From positions 938,627-1,002,626 of the forward strand of contig CAJINV010000007.1 in assembly GCA_905178155.1 (NCBI GenBank): DNA of 64,000 nt, written 5' to 3'. How positions within the stretch are numbered: position 1 is the stretch's first letter; each line of letters opens with the position of its first letter. Below are positions 33,701 to 45,700 of this stretch, piece by piece. The stretch is from Amoebophrya sp. A120. Lineage: Eukaryota > Sar > Dinophyceae > Syndiniales > Amoebophryaceae. The notes beneath the pieces were generated by a model. It saw only the letters and a list, made by a program, of their open reading frames with translations, was not told the origin of the DNA and ran no database searches. The position numbers were made by a program, and so were the translations under genes.

Positions 33701-36700
33701 TCGCGGTGCTACGGCGCAGGTCAGCAAATATGATCGATTCCGGACTCAGCTCGTGCTAAAAAAAATTGATCATACCGCAAAAGCTGTCAGCTTTTGCCGA
33801 TTTTGCCACGTTTTGTTGGCCGTTTTTCCACGTTCTCCGCACTGAAAATTGCTGTTTGAGATGGCCTTTTTTGGTCCCGTCCCTGGTCGATCGCTCTGGC
33901 GGCGATCCTGTGGAGGCGTGCCAGAGGATGCCACCGGAGGTCTGCCCAAGAACCCCAGAACGCCTCAAAATAGAAGGCCCAGCCCTTAGGCTTTTGCGCG
34001 GCCCCCAGCACAACCCATGCATGTTTGTCGCAGCACCGTCTCAGCGGGGCTAGAGCTGGCATCCTGAAGGCCATTCCTTTCCTCCTGGGCCGAGCATGTG
34101 CCAGGCTGCGTGGATCCTTTGCCTCCATCCATGTGACAGGCTTGGGAGCGGGAGTTATGAGAGACAAGCGCCCGACGGCGGGGCCGGTAGGTGAGGAGGG
34201 GCTTGGACCGGTAAGAGGGGGCCGGCAAGAGGCCGAAGAGCAGAGCCAGGACAATTGTCGCGGGCGACATATCCGCGCCAGTCGCCTCCTCGTAGCTAGT
34301 TGAACTACTACAGGCAGCCAGTCCAGAGCTCAGCAACGTTGCCGCCCAAGCAGAATGCTCCAGGCCTTACCTCCAAGCCATGCAAATTTTCCGCCGAAAA
34401 AGAAAAATCGCTGCCGAAATACAGGATTTTTGTTAAAAAAGCGCAGGCTTTTTTCAAAAAAGTAGCATTTTTTGTGTCTTGAATTCGGCCAAATATGAGT
34501 ATGATCGATTTTTTTAGTGCGATACAATACTTTTGCAGTTCATATCGGATCATCAGGCACAAAACGACTACAACGGCTCTGCCAGCAGCAGCGCAAGTAG
34601 CTCTTCTGGGAAAGACAATCGAGCTGCGGGAATAAAAAAAGAGCACCCGTCGGTACGGATAAAAGGGTGGGCGAAATCTTTCCTGCAGTCTCGCGAGCAC
34701 CAGAACGGACAGCAGGTGGAGCACTTTTTGCAGATCATCGAGATGTTTAGCGCAGGGATAAGTCTGGATAACGCGGGAGCAGCCGCGCGACATACAGTGG
34801 ACCACGGCCCAGATCAATATCAAAACGAAATCGCCACCGGTCTCGATTCCTGCTGCGAAATTTTTCAAGCCGAGAACTTGAGCGAGGCTTTTGTTGAGAA
34901 CTTTCGGAGGAAATGGAAGCAGGAATTTGAGGAAAGTGCCAAGGAAATAAATCATGACGACGAGGAGTTAGACGACCCTCCGATCGAATCTGACGACACG
35001 ACCCCTGCTGCGCATCATGATGGCGAGGGAAGTTCCTCCGCGACCTCTAGCTCAAGTGCGGTTTTTACGAAAACAGGGGCCGCAATGACGAGCAGGCAGA
35101 ACGACGACGACGACAACGACCTTAGGACGAAGCCGAAAGAGCAAGTTTTTACGAACGAGCGGTTTCTGAAAGACTACCGCTACGTATGACAGTGCACAGC
35201 TCCCCCTCCCCCTCATTTGTATTGCATGAACAGCAATACAAGCATCAGCAAAAATGCCGGCTTTGCATGACAAATCTACACTGGATTGCCATGCCATTTG
35301 GACTACCAGAACTTGTCATGCAAACAATGCCAAGAGGCAAAGGGTAGATTGGGTATTTTGCATGACAAATGAGGGTGTTCCGGGCTGTGCTTTGTGCACC
35401 CCTCGGACCCCGCACCCCCCCGGGCTTTAGTCGCGCAGTCTGTTAAGCATGACAAATGAGGGGGAGGGGGAGTTGTGCACTGTCATACTACGAGTACGGC
35501 AGTTGGTTTCAGGGGAGTCCGTACTTCGGCATGGAGGTGCAGGAGCTTTGCACCACAGACAGCAGCGCGTCAACGTCTCATGGCGAAGCTAGCATGACAA
35601 ATAGCAGTGCCTATGGGGAAGTTAGCATGACAAATCATGCTTCAACACAAATAAACGTAGAAGAGCCGGATTGGAACGACCCGGGGTGGTGGTGGGACAA
35701 AAAACAGAAAAAATGGAGGCACGAAGCGATGGAAAAGGCTGCTAAGGCAGCAAAGCAGAAATCCGGCGCTTCATCTCATCCTACTAGCAAAAGCAACACA
35801 GGCGCTGCACCGTCGTCCACCTCCTCTGCACATCGCTCTCTGATCAACAACCCAGCGGTTCTAAATTCCCTGAAACACCGCGGCAACAAGGATCTCCCCG
35901 CGTTCAAAATGAAGCAGAAATTTCGGGAGTTGGTTATGACCCGCTCAAACATTTACAATTTCAAACGTTAGAGTAGAATCAGGATTTTGTCTTGCATTAC
36001 GAGCATGACAGACCCGCACAGCGTTCCACTTTCTGCAATACAAATTTCGCCAGAGATTTTAGTGCGGTTTGGGACTTCCGAACTTGTCATGCGCAATCCC
36101 ATGAGACGAGTTGGCTAGGTCATGCACTTCTTGCATCACAGACTTCCAGACTCTATTGCAACGCTTGAGATTTTTGTAACACCTGAGCAGGTTATATTGG
36201 TCGCTGAGCAGGACGTCACGCTGGTTCTCGGGCAAACCGGTTGCGGAAAATCGACACAACTGCCCCAGTTTCTTCAGGGCAACATCGTCTGTACGCAGCC
36301 ACGGAAGCTCGCGGCGATCTCGTTAGCGCAACGGGTTGCGAGCGAACGGGGGGAAAGTCTGGTACAGCAGAGCAGCGGCGCCGGCGTAGTTAATAGGGCC
36401 ACTAGCAACACAAATTCCGTGGGCTACTGCGTTCGTGGGGATGTGAATATTCCCAAAACGACGGAACTGGTTTTCTGCACTGTGGGTGTGTTGATCAGAA
36501 AGTTGCTGGAAGACAACATAGACTTCACCCACTTGGTCATCGACGAGGCGCACGAAAGGCTATGCAATGCAAAAATGTCGTAGTAACTCATACTAGTAAA
36601 TCGCAGTCATGCATTACAAATCTGTTCATCAAGGTAAAACCGCATTACAAATTCCATTTCTAATGCTGACCAAAATTTGTAATGCGAGTTCCACTAGTAC

Positions 36701-39700
36701 GATGCTTTTGCATTTCATAAAGGTCGCTCGACATCGATTTCTTGCTCATGCTGGTCGCGAACCACTTCCGGCATTGCAGGAATTCGTCTGCAGCTACTTC
36801 GGGAGCAGGTGGTGCATCTTCTTCAAAGCCGAAATTCAAATTGATCATCATGTCGGCAACGCTAGATCAGAACATTTTCGACATGTTCCCGGACAGCAAG
36901 CGATTGGAAATTCCTGGTAGAACCTTCCCGGTGGAAACGTATTACGCAAGAGAGTTTCTGAACAACTATGATTTGACAAAACCCAACTCCGAAATCGACT
37001 ATGAGGGCATTGCGAGGTGTGTCCACCTGGTTAGGAACCACGGGAAGTTTGATCATTGGGAATTTTTGGAACAAGAGCAAGACGATGAAGTCGAAAATTA
37101 TAATCCGGACAAAAAAAATCAGTATCAACAAGGCGAGAAAATCTTCAAGGGCAAGGGGAAAAACGAAGGGAAAAGAAAATTCCGGAGAAGGTATGGGAAA
37201 GCAATCTTGATTTTCATGCCTGGTGTCGGGGAGATCAACAAGATGTGCCGGGTTTTGAAAGGGGAAGACAGGGATTTTCGCATGATTGACGAGGGGGACA
37301 ACAGCATGACGGCGCTGCCGTGTGATTCTGTTTTACCCCTTCACGCCTCCTTACCCCAGTTCGAGCAGAAAAAATGCTTCAAGGTTTTCGATGGGAAAGT
37401 GGTGATTTCTACGAATGTGTGCGAAACCTCCATCACGATCCCGGATGTGACCTGTGTAATTGACTGCTGCCGGGAGAAAAGGTTGACGCTACGGAAGCCG
37501 GGGGACTCGGTCGATGGGGATGTGGGGAGAACTACAGAGATGCTGAACACTAGTAATTCCAACACCTCTGACGCGCTCGACGACGACACCATCGATTTTT
37601 TGCAATCTTCGGCTAGCGAAATGCAAACCTTGCGGCTTCCGGTCTTGCAAGAAAAGTTCTGCAGCAAGGCGAGCATCGAACAAAGAAAAGGGCGCGCGGG
37701 TCGCGTGCAGCCGGGGATTTGCATACGCATGATTAGTCGGTCGTATGCGGAGAAAAAGTTGGAAGCGATATCAACATGAAAAATCCCCCCTCCCCATATC
37801 AAAATAAAAATTTGTGATGCTGATTTGTGCGTGTGCCCAGTTATTGCCCTTGGGCATCTCCCACACCAGACCGCCACAGACGACCGCAAGTTCTTCTTAC
37901 AGAGCAAGGACCGCCCCCCGAACTCCTCTGGAACCTTCTACCACATGAGCACATCAGTACACGGCTAACAGTCTCGACAGCCGAAGCGTTCGATATCCCG
38001 AACGTGTATTGGCAAAACCAGTCTTCACACGGGATATTCCATCCACGCCGGTTCTACGACTCGTCGTTGTTCGGAACTCCGTCCCCGGTGCGTGTACGTC
38101 GCGCAGAGCTTCAAGCTGATTGGGTTGAACAAAATCGACTTCTCGACGATATTTTCACCCATACAACTGCTGCGGCTACCGCTTCAGCTTCATACACTTC
38201 TTCGGATTGCGAAGCGGCCACTTCGTCTACAACTACTGCACCGCAGAGCCCATTTGTGGCTTCTACTCCAGAAAAACAGGTCGTAGATCGCACTAACTGG
38301 TCCATCCGACAAATCGAAAAAGATTACTTCCCGAGATCGGGCGCGGCTCGTGCAACGAACCAGTAGGGCGGGTGATTCCTTCACACTAGCGCCATGCTCG
38401 GTCCTGGTCAAGCAGGTTCGATGTTTGCGTTCAATTACGACGAGTGGCTGGCGCAGCAAGAGCATCGATCTCGCGGCAACAGTGCTTTTCAACCAGTGCA
38501 GTCCGACTCGGAGTCTCCCTACCGGGGTCACCTGGAGGCGCCTGAAAGTCCTTCGCTCGGGAATAATATCGTCAAGCAGCTGCAGTTTGACGATGACGAC
38601 GATCCGGTGGCACAGGAGGCAGACCTATCTGCTTGCCCTCCGGAAAATCCATTTTTACCACACCTAGCGGCCTCTCTGCAGTCGGATGACGGGTCGCCGT
38701 TGCCATTATTGCCATCTTTAGTAGTGGAACAGTTGCCGACGGTGTACATGGGTCCGCTCTTAGATTTCGTCGAACAGTCGGTGCTCCGCGACATCGAGAC
38801 AAACAATCCGCTCGTCGCGTCACCGGTGCAGGATGCAGCAGAGCCATGGTGGCAGAGAAACAAGACCTCCACTCTCCAAATCCAGGACCGGGAGCGCAAC
38901 TGGGTTCCCACTGAGTGGGAATTGTTGCACTACCCACCTTCCTTACCGCTGTCCCCTACTGACCTGATCCGACCACTGCCGTACAACTTCAACGGAGCCG
39001 ATGCGCTGCAGTTCCCACTGGTGAACCCGTTCGAGTTCTCGGAACTACGATTTGTGGATGACAAGCTGAAGTACGCGGAACGGGCTTCGATTTTCCAGAT
39101 CGAAAAGTACGAAAGTCGCTATTTCCCGTCTGCTGGCAGGTTAAGCGACATCCCCAGCAGTAGTAGTAGCCAGGCGTTCGTAGCTCCGGCAGATGAAACC
39201 AATCTCATGGCGGATCCTGCAATGGTGATGTCGGAGCCAGCTTCAGAACCAGCCCCACAACGAAGACGGCTCAATCCAGGAGTCGGATCTGGACCCGTGC
39301 AGCGCAGTCATCAGCCGGCTCGCTGGACCCCGACCCCGACGGCATCGGAGTTAAGCCGGATGGCCCGGGGCGTGCAGTAACCGCCGGGCCCTACACAACT
39401 TCTAACAAACCCTTACACGGTTTTCGACCGACCTATCAACGGACATGCTCCTCGTGACGACCTTCAGCGCGATTTTTACACACCGTTTCCTACAAGCAGT
39501 TTATCCACCATTTAATTTTCTTCTAACAGATGCGCAACTTTCTTCTCATGCAGGTGCTTCACATTTCCAGTATGACACTGCAGCACGACAGCCAGTTTTT
39601 CTTGGCCAACTTTGACTTCCAGCGGATACCAGAAATAAAAAGACATGCCAGACAACCAGAAGGCAACTAACACCCACTACCAGCTAATGCGCCTGAAAAT

Positions 39701-42700
39701 GCAACATCAACAATAACCGCGAACAACTTGCACACTAAGGTCTTGGATGTGAACACATCGGCGAGCGGATTATCCATTTAAATTTCTAAACTTCATTGTC
39801 TTTTTTAGTCTTCTCCTGGTCCCCGTCCTTGGCTCTTCTCTTTAGGCCCTTATCGGATGAGCTGTTTTTTCCGACTTGATTCGGGTCTTGTTCGGACCTG
39901 CCGTTTGGTCGTGTCCTCTTGTTCTCCCTCCTCCCCTGCTACTTAGTTTTCCTGGGTCCTTGTTCTCAACTAGGTAATCCTTGCGTCCTCCTCTCTACGA
40001 GCTTGACCTCTTGACTTCCCCCCCCCCCCCCCCCCCCTGTTCTTTTCCGACCTGCTCGGTCTCTGCGCTCCTTCCTTCTGTCCGTTTTTTATCGCCTAGT
40101 ATGAGCCCTCACTTCCAGAGGGACATCCTCCTAGCAAATTTTAAATTTCCTTTTTACAAGTTTACGGGCCTAATTCTGTTAAGGCAACCAAGTACTTAGG
40201 TTTAGCATTACAAATTTCTCAAGTCTGCTTTTTTAACTTGATAAAGTTATATCAGCAACAAGGGATGGATGTTCTAAGCGGTCTTTCTAAGCATGGGAGT
40301 TAACATGCTCGGAAATAACATCTCAAACATACAGGACAAAGAAGTGTTTTTAGCGCGTTCGTCGTAAAGTTTGTCTGCGTAAAGTTTTGGCGCATTCGTC
40401 TGTACTTCGTAAACTGACACGACAAAAATAGACTCGGTATCGTATTCTGACCTCGTGATTGCTCGACGTAAAGACTGAACTCATTAAACATACAAAATTG
40501 ATCTCGGTTTTGCACGTACTGACAGTTGTGTTTTGACAAAACGCAACGTAGCCATTCGCTTACGCGTATATATGTGATTTCACATCCACCGTCCACGTTC
40601 GGTGCTCGTAGCTCGTCTGGCAAAAACTCGGTTCGTCTCGTGTGCCTCGTAGCGTCCTAGTTTTGCGCCCATCGCCTTAGGTTGTTTCATAGCCGTTGCA
40701 GGCTACGTCCCTATGCTCTCCTCCTGGAGCTTGGATAGGGACGATTCCTTTTTTGCGCTGCTAAGCGGTTTAGGCACGGCGGCAGAGCAAGTTTTCACGC
40801 AGTGGTGAGCATGCACCCACGGTGCACTGCGTGTGGACCGAAACTTGTTCTGTGCGAGCACCCACGTAGACCCCCAGGCCCTTTTCATACCGCAGGTCCG
40901 GTATGCCTGTTCTCGGTCTTCTGGGACCCCGTGTGGCTGTAGTCGTCCTGTTGCCGCTGGCTCTCTTAGCTAGCTCGTTCGTTCGTTCAGTACCGTGCCA
41001 TTCGTATTCTGCAGCACTTCGTAAAGCCTTCCATCTACTTTTCTAAAGTATCTGACGTTTCCTTTTTCACCGCAGCGATGTGCCTGCACGCACCACCAGA
41101 AGTGCGACGAGGTGCCAATCGTGTTTCCACATGTGCCATCAGAAGTGCGTTGATGCGCGAGGGTCGTGAATGTTACATACATGCAGCATGCCCTGCTGCA
41201 TGTACTTCGGGTCCGGATGGATTTGTCATGCGGACACGCATGCATGGTTATGCATAATCATTTGCATTCTGCACTGACCTATCGCGGAACACGCACATAA
41301 AGAAGTCACGAAGCCATGACTTTTGTGTTGCCTGGTCCCCCCGGACCAGCACGGGGGACATCCGACGGACGGCGACGCAGCAGCTCGGGTGTGGAAGCCA
41401 AGACATAGAAGTACAAGATTTACTACCATCGCTGCGGATCATGAGGGGGAAATAGATTTTCCAGCGGTGCGAAGACTTAGTGATAGCGAGCAACATCGGT
41501 TTCTGCACATGCGCATCTCCGTCTTGGGCTTTTTATCGGCTGGCCGAATTTTTGAACTCCGTCTTCGGCATTCCATCCCCTTGACCGTCGCTGAAGCTTC
41601 TCCCCATCCTGTTTACGAAGCAGTGCTTCACACGCGCGACCAGAACATGCAGTCTTTTCTTCAACACGCTTGCCGACCGCTGCGGGAAAGTTCCAAAAAA
41701 TTTGCATGCACATCGGAGAATAGTTTATTTACGATGGGGCTACTAGAACTATTTAGAAATAAAATTTTAGTGGTTTACGTAATCGGGGGGCGGCTTGATG
41801 TCTGCGGCGGATGATGACAGTGCGCACACTCCTACAAATACATGGCTGCCGGGCTGCTTCCCGGTTGGTCTAGTACAAACAAACACTTTGGCACTGATCC
41901 GCTAAACACCTTGCTGCCTGCCCCGCCCGCTCGGGGAGTAATTATCTCTAGACAGGGCACCATCTGCGGTTGTCCTTTAGGGCGTTCGAGTCTAGATAGA
42001 ATGCTACCATGCGTAAATCTTTCATTTTGCATGGGCTCCTGGTGGCTGCTTCCACCGTCGGGGAGTATAATCTGACCAAACATAAGTCATTGGCCACTGG
42101 GTCGCTGTGACGCCGTGCCTGCACGCACCATCAGAAGTGCGACGAGGTGCCAATCGTGTTGATGCACGCACCGTCAGAAGTGCGTTGATGCGCGAGGGTC
42201 GTGAATGAATGAATGAATGAAATTTTTATTGGTTTTAGTATGGCCTGATGCCAGTAGGGACGAACAGCCCGTAGACCTCCGATGTGATGCTGATTTGTGG
42301 TCACAAATCATCGCTGTCTTCCTTATAGGGCAATAGGAGCCATGTGGCGCATTCCAAAGCCAATCTGTCATGCGCTTTCGGCTACTGCATACCCGAACAG
42401 GCTGAGGAAGTGCCGTCAAGCACTTTCTGCAAGAGAAAGCTGATTTGTGTACGCAAATTCAGCATTACAAACTTCGTTCTGATATGGGGTGGGGGGATTT
42501 TTCCTCACAATAAGCGAGCACCGAGGCGGAGATGGATATTCTTCCCTTGGAAAATATGGAAGCGTCAGGTTTGAAATCGACAAAGTTGAAATGATTTGTC
42601 ATGCATAAATTGCAAGGCATGAAGTGCCTCTCTTGTAGGGGCGGCAAGTGAGGCCGACTGTCAGCCTGTTTCGGGTCTGCGGTAGAGCTGCTAAAGTAGC

Positions 42701-45700
42701 ATGACAAAAGACGCCCCCTGTCCCTAAACAGCACGACAAACAGGATTTAGACGGCGCCGAAATTTGTCATGCGCCGCTTGTCTTCTTCCTGATGTCCCAC
42801 CTGCTCAATTCTCTCCACCCCGGACCGACATTTCCGGTTGCCCCGATACTGCTGCAGACCCGACAGCTACCGATAGCACCCACGTGGTGAATTCACGTGG
42901 CCACCGGGGAAAGCCTCCCGCCCGTCCTCAACGCGCAGCTGCGGCGCCCTGTCCCCGGTTTTCTACACTCTCCTCGGCCCTCCATCTAGAACTTGCTGTT
43001 GCCGATTTCCAGAAAAGATTACTCCAGATAAGCCAACGAACCCCGGAATGAAGGGGCCGCGCTCTGCCCCCACGAGCTTTCACTTGTGCGCGCTGGGGGT
43101 AGTGGCGTGTGCTGCTCCTGCCTGGTCGGCTTTGTCACCGGCTGGCACTCGTAAAACTATCCTCCTAAAAGATCCACAAGATAATAGAAAACTTCGTCCA
43201 TAATGAGTATGGAGATGGTGATGGTCTAGCCCGCAGCTCCTCCTATCCGTTGCTGGTGACCTGGTCTGTTTTCTGACAATAAGCGCTGTGTCGTCTAATC
43301 TATGGGTGCGAGTAGATGTATTAGTGCCCGGCGGGTTTCTCGCAGCAATAAGGAAACTGGCAAGGATAAACATCTGTCTGTGCTTCCAGTGCGCAGATGG
43401 ACTGTGCTCTGCCAAATAGTGAAGTAGTTTGGACTGCTCCAGTTCTGGTCCCGTTGCTGTATATTGTGCTCGGGTGCTGGGTGGAAAGGTCCAACAAATA
43501 TGTTGGCGTGTGTGTGTGTGTGAGGAGGATAGTTTGGAGTGCCAGGTCCGTTGGGCCCGGGGTGGCGGCGTCTTTGGGTTGATCAACTCACCCGAAACAC
43601 AATGCCATGCCCGCAGTAGCACAGTCTGTTTATGTCATGCGCCGCTTGGAAATTGGGCTTCCAAGTGGTATCGATTTTATGCATTACAAATTTTTTATTC
43701 AACTTTGACGATTTCGATCCTGACGCACCCATAGAAAACATCATCTTGCAACTTCTGGTCGGCTTGCAGGACGAAAAGTCGCAGAAGATTCTCACCGGAG
43801 GAGGTGGGGGAACTACATCTTCAAGCGGTGCGGGTGGTAGAAATGAGAATGTTACAACTTCTACGACAACACCAAGAGCAATACCAACATCCACATCCTC
43901 TGTGAAGAACAAGAACACCAAGCGTGCCGCACAGCTCGATATCATCGACACGTTTAAAGAGTGCCTCAAATACGCCCCCATATGAATTGCAAAACCAAAA
44001 GTATCGTATTCGTACTCGTATAAATACTAAACGGAAAAGTCCGGGAACGGGAATTTTTGCAAAAAAATTGTCACCGGCCCCGGCGCACTCCCCGACGTAG
44101 GTGCCCGCTTTCAGGTTGAGGAGAAGGTGCTGCAGGAGATCGGAAGTCCAGCACCGCGAAAAAGGTGCCCGTCAGTCCAGGCACGGGAGCATCTGGGCGA
44201 TTCGGCGAGCTTGTTTTCCCAGATAGGACATCATTATTCAAAAACTTAAAAAATCATCTTCAGGTACTCGCCGACTTACCTCTTTCCCGGGAAATAAAGC
44301 ACTAATCTCCACACACTAAACTAGTTAATCGCATACAGTCACACTGATGGTCTAGATAAATAAAAACCACTCTTATCATCATTCAAAACTAGACTCAGGC
44401 CCACGTGTTGGGAGTATGTTTTTGCGCCTCCGGAGATGAACCAGATGCACGCGGTCCGCTATTCTCTCGCCCCGCCAAGTCCGCCACAATCTCCACTTGT
44501 TGCACCACCTGGTGCAACAATGCTACGTGACGGCCTACCTGGATCACCTGGACGAACGACTCCTCCGAGGTATGGCCTTCCGCCCGTCTGGTGCCGGATC
44601 CGGACGCCCCTTGCGACATCCTACGCAACCGTTCTCGCCTGTCTGACATGAGGAATTGCTGCTTTGATTTTGAATGCGTAAGTCGCTATGGAGTGTTTAT
44701 CTAGCTAGTTTAGTGTGTGGAGATTAGTGCTTTACTCTGCCGCCTTTCGTCCGGGCCCAGGTAAGGACTTCTTTTACTGCTCGAGCCTTCTCTCGGCAAT
44801 CTTTGGAGAGCAGTGATTGAGCCTCCTCTGCTGCGCCTGATTGTAGAGACCTTGACTTTGGTTGATATGTTTTTGCAGTATGGAATCAATGAAACAAAGA
44901 ACAACACACACAGGGCCGACAAACTTACCTCGCCGCGCCACCTAACAATTTTTTTGCAAAAATTCCCGTTCCCGGACTTTTCCGTTTAGTAATAAATGCA
45001 TTACAAGTTATTTCCTCAGCATGAAAAATATAATTTGCAATGCTGATTTACCCGAAGAAAAAGATTTGTAATGCACGACTGCACTACGAGTGCGATACTT
45101 TTGCTTTTGCACAGGATACCCCAGTCCGCCCGTCGATGACGCGATTACCATTGGGCTCACGGAACTTGAGTCGCTGGGCGCGATTGAGTATCAACAGGTG
45201 GTAGGATCTACTACAACCAACACGGCACCCCAATATCTCTCGAAGCAGCTGCGCGTGACGCCTATCCCACGAAAAAAGTGTTACAGTTACACATTTGTAG
45301 TTAATTCAGCAACACAAATTTCTCTGCATGAGACAGAAAACTTGTAATGCAGAAATCCTACGGGAAAACAGAAACACGTATGAAACGAGGCTCCTATGCA
45401 TATACGGCATGACAGAGCTTGTCTGCCTTGCTTGGCCTGCAACACAATGTGTACTCCCGCAGAGGGAGCGAAAGAGCACGGCCCGAGCAATTGAAACTGT
45501 CTTGATTTGCATGAAAGGGGCCCGAAAATGAAACGCTCAGCGCTCCCCGGAATCGATTCAAATAAAACGCGAACGCCTGCCGGGGCGGTTGGCAAAAGAA
45601 AGACAGGGAAGCGACCAGAGGCCGGCGCCTTGGGGACGGCGACGGCCCTCCCGGCGCCTGCGCTCCCAGGGCGTGACAAATAGCAGGCAAGGCGGCCGCC

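Larger units (their letters stand above)
37830..42282 (+). mobile_element. Nested 4,453-bp element with 17-bp TSD and two ORFs
   Basis: The 17-bp repeat tgtgatgctgatttgtg flanks it (37813-37829 and 42283-42299); it lies in introner core sequence. It has two adjacent plus-strand ORFs in the 5' third, then about 2.9 kb with no convincing ORF, a run of at least 17 C (about 40020-40037), a 92-bp duplication and a (gaat)n tail near the 3' end. A long TSD and a simple-repeat tail suggest target-primed retrotransposition, but I see no reverse transcriptase. Non-autonomous retroelement is the working guess. Confidence 0.75.
37769..42512 (+). mobile_element. Introner family H with 4.45-kb nested element, G5 intron 10
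   Basis: H ends (GAAAAATCCCCCCTCCCCAT type). Perfect TSD agcga. Removal joins KKLEA to STEAEMDILPLEN in frame. Confidence 0.9.

Noticed and set aside
33787-34336. Overlapping ORFs of 92-155 aa on both strands
   Set aside because: They overlap in many frames of a GC-rich part of the 1,741-bp element and show no domain or consistent frame.
37830-42282. Autonomous LINE or LTR element
   Set aside because: No reverse transcriptase, integrase or endonuclease motif is visible in any frame.
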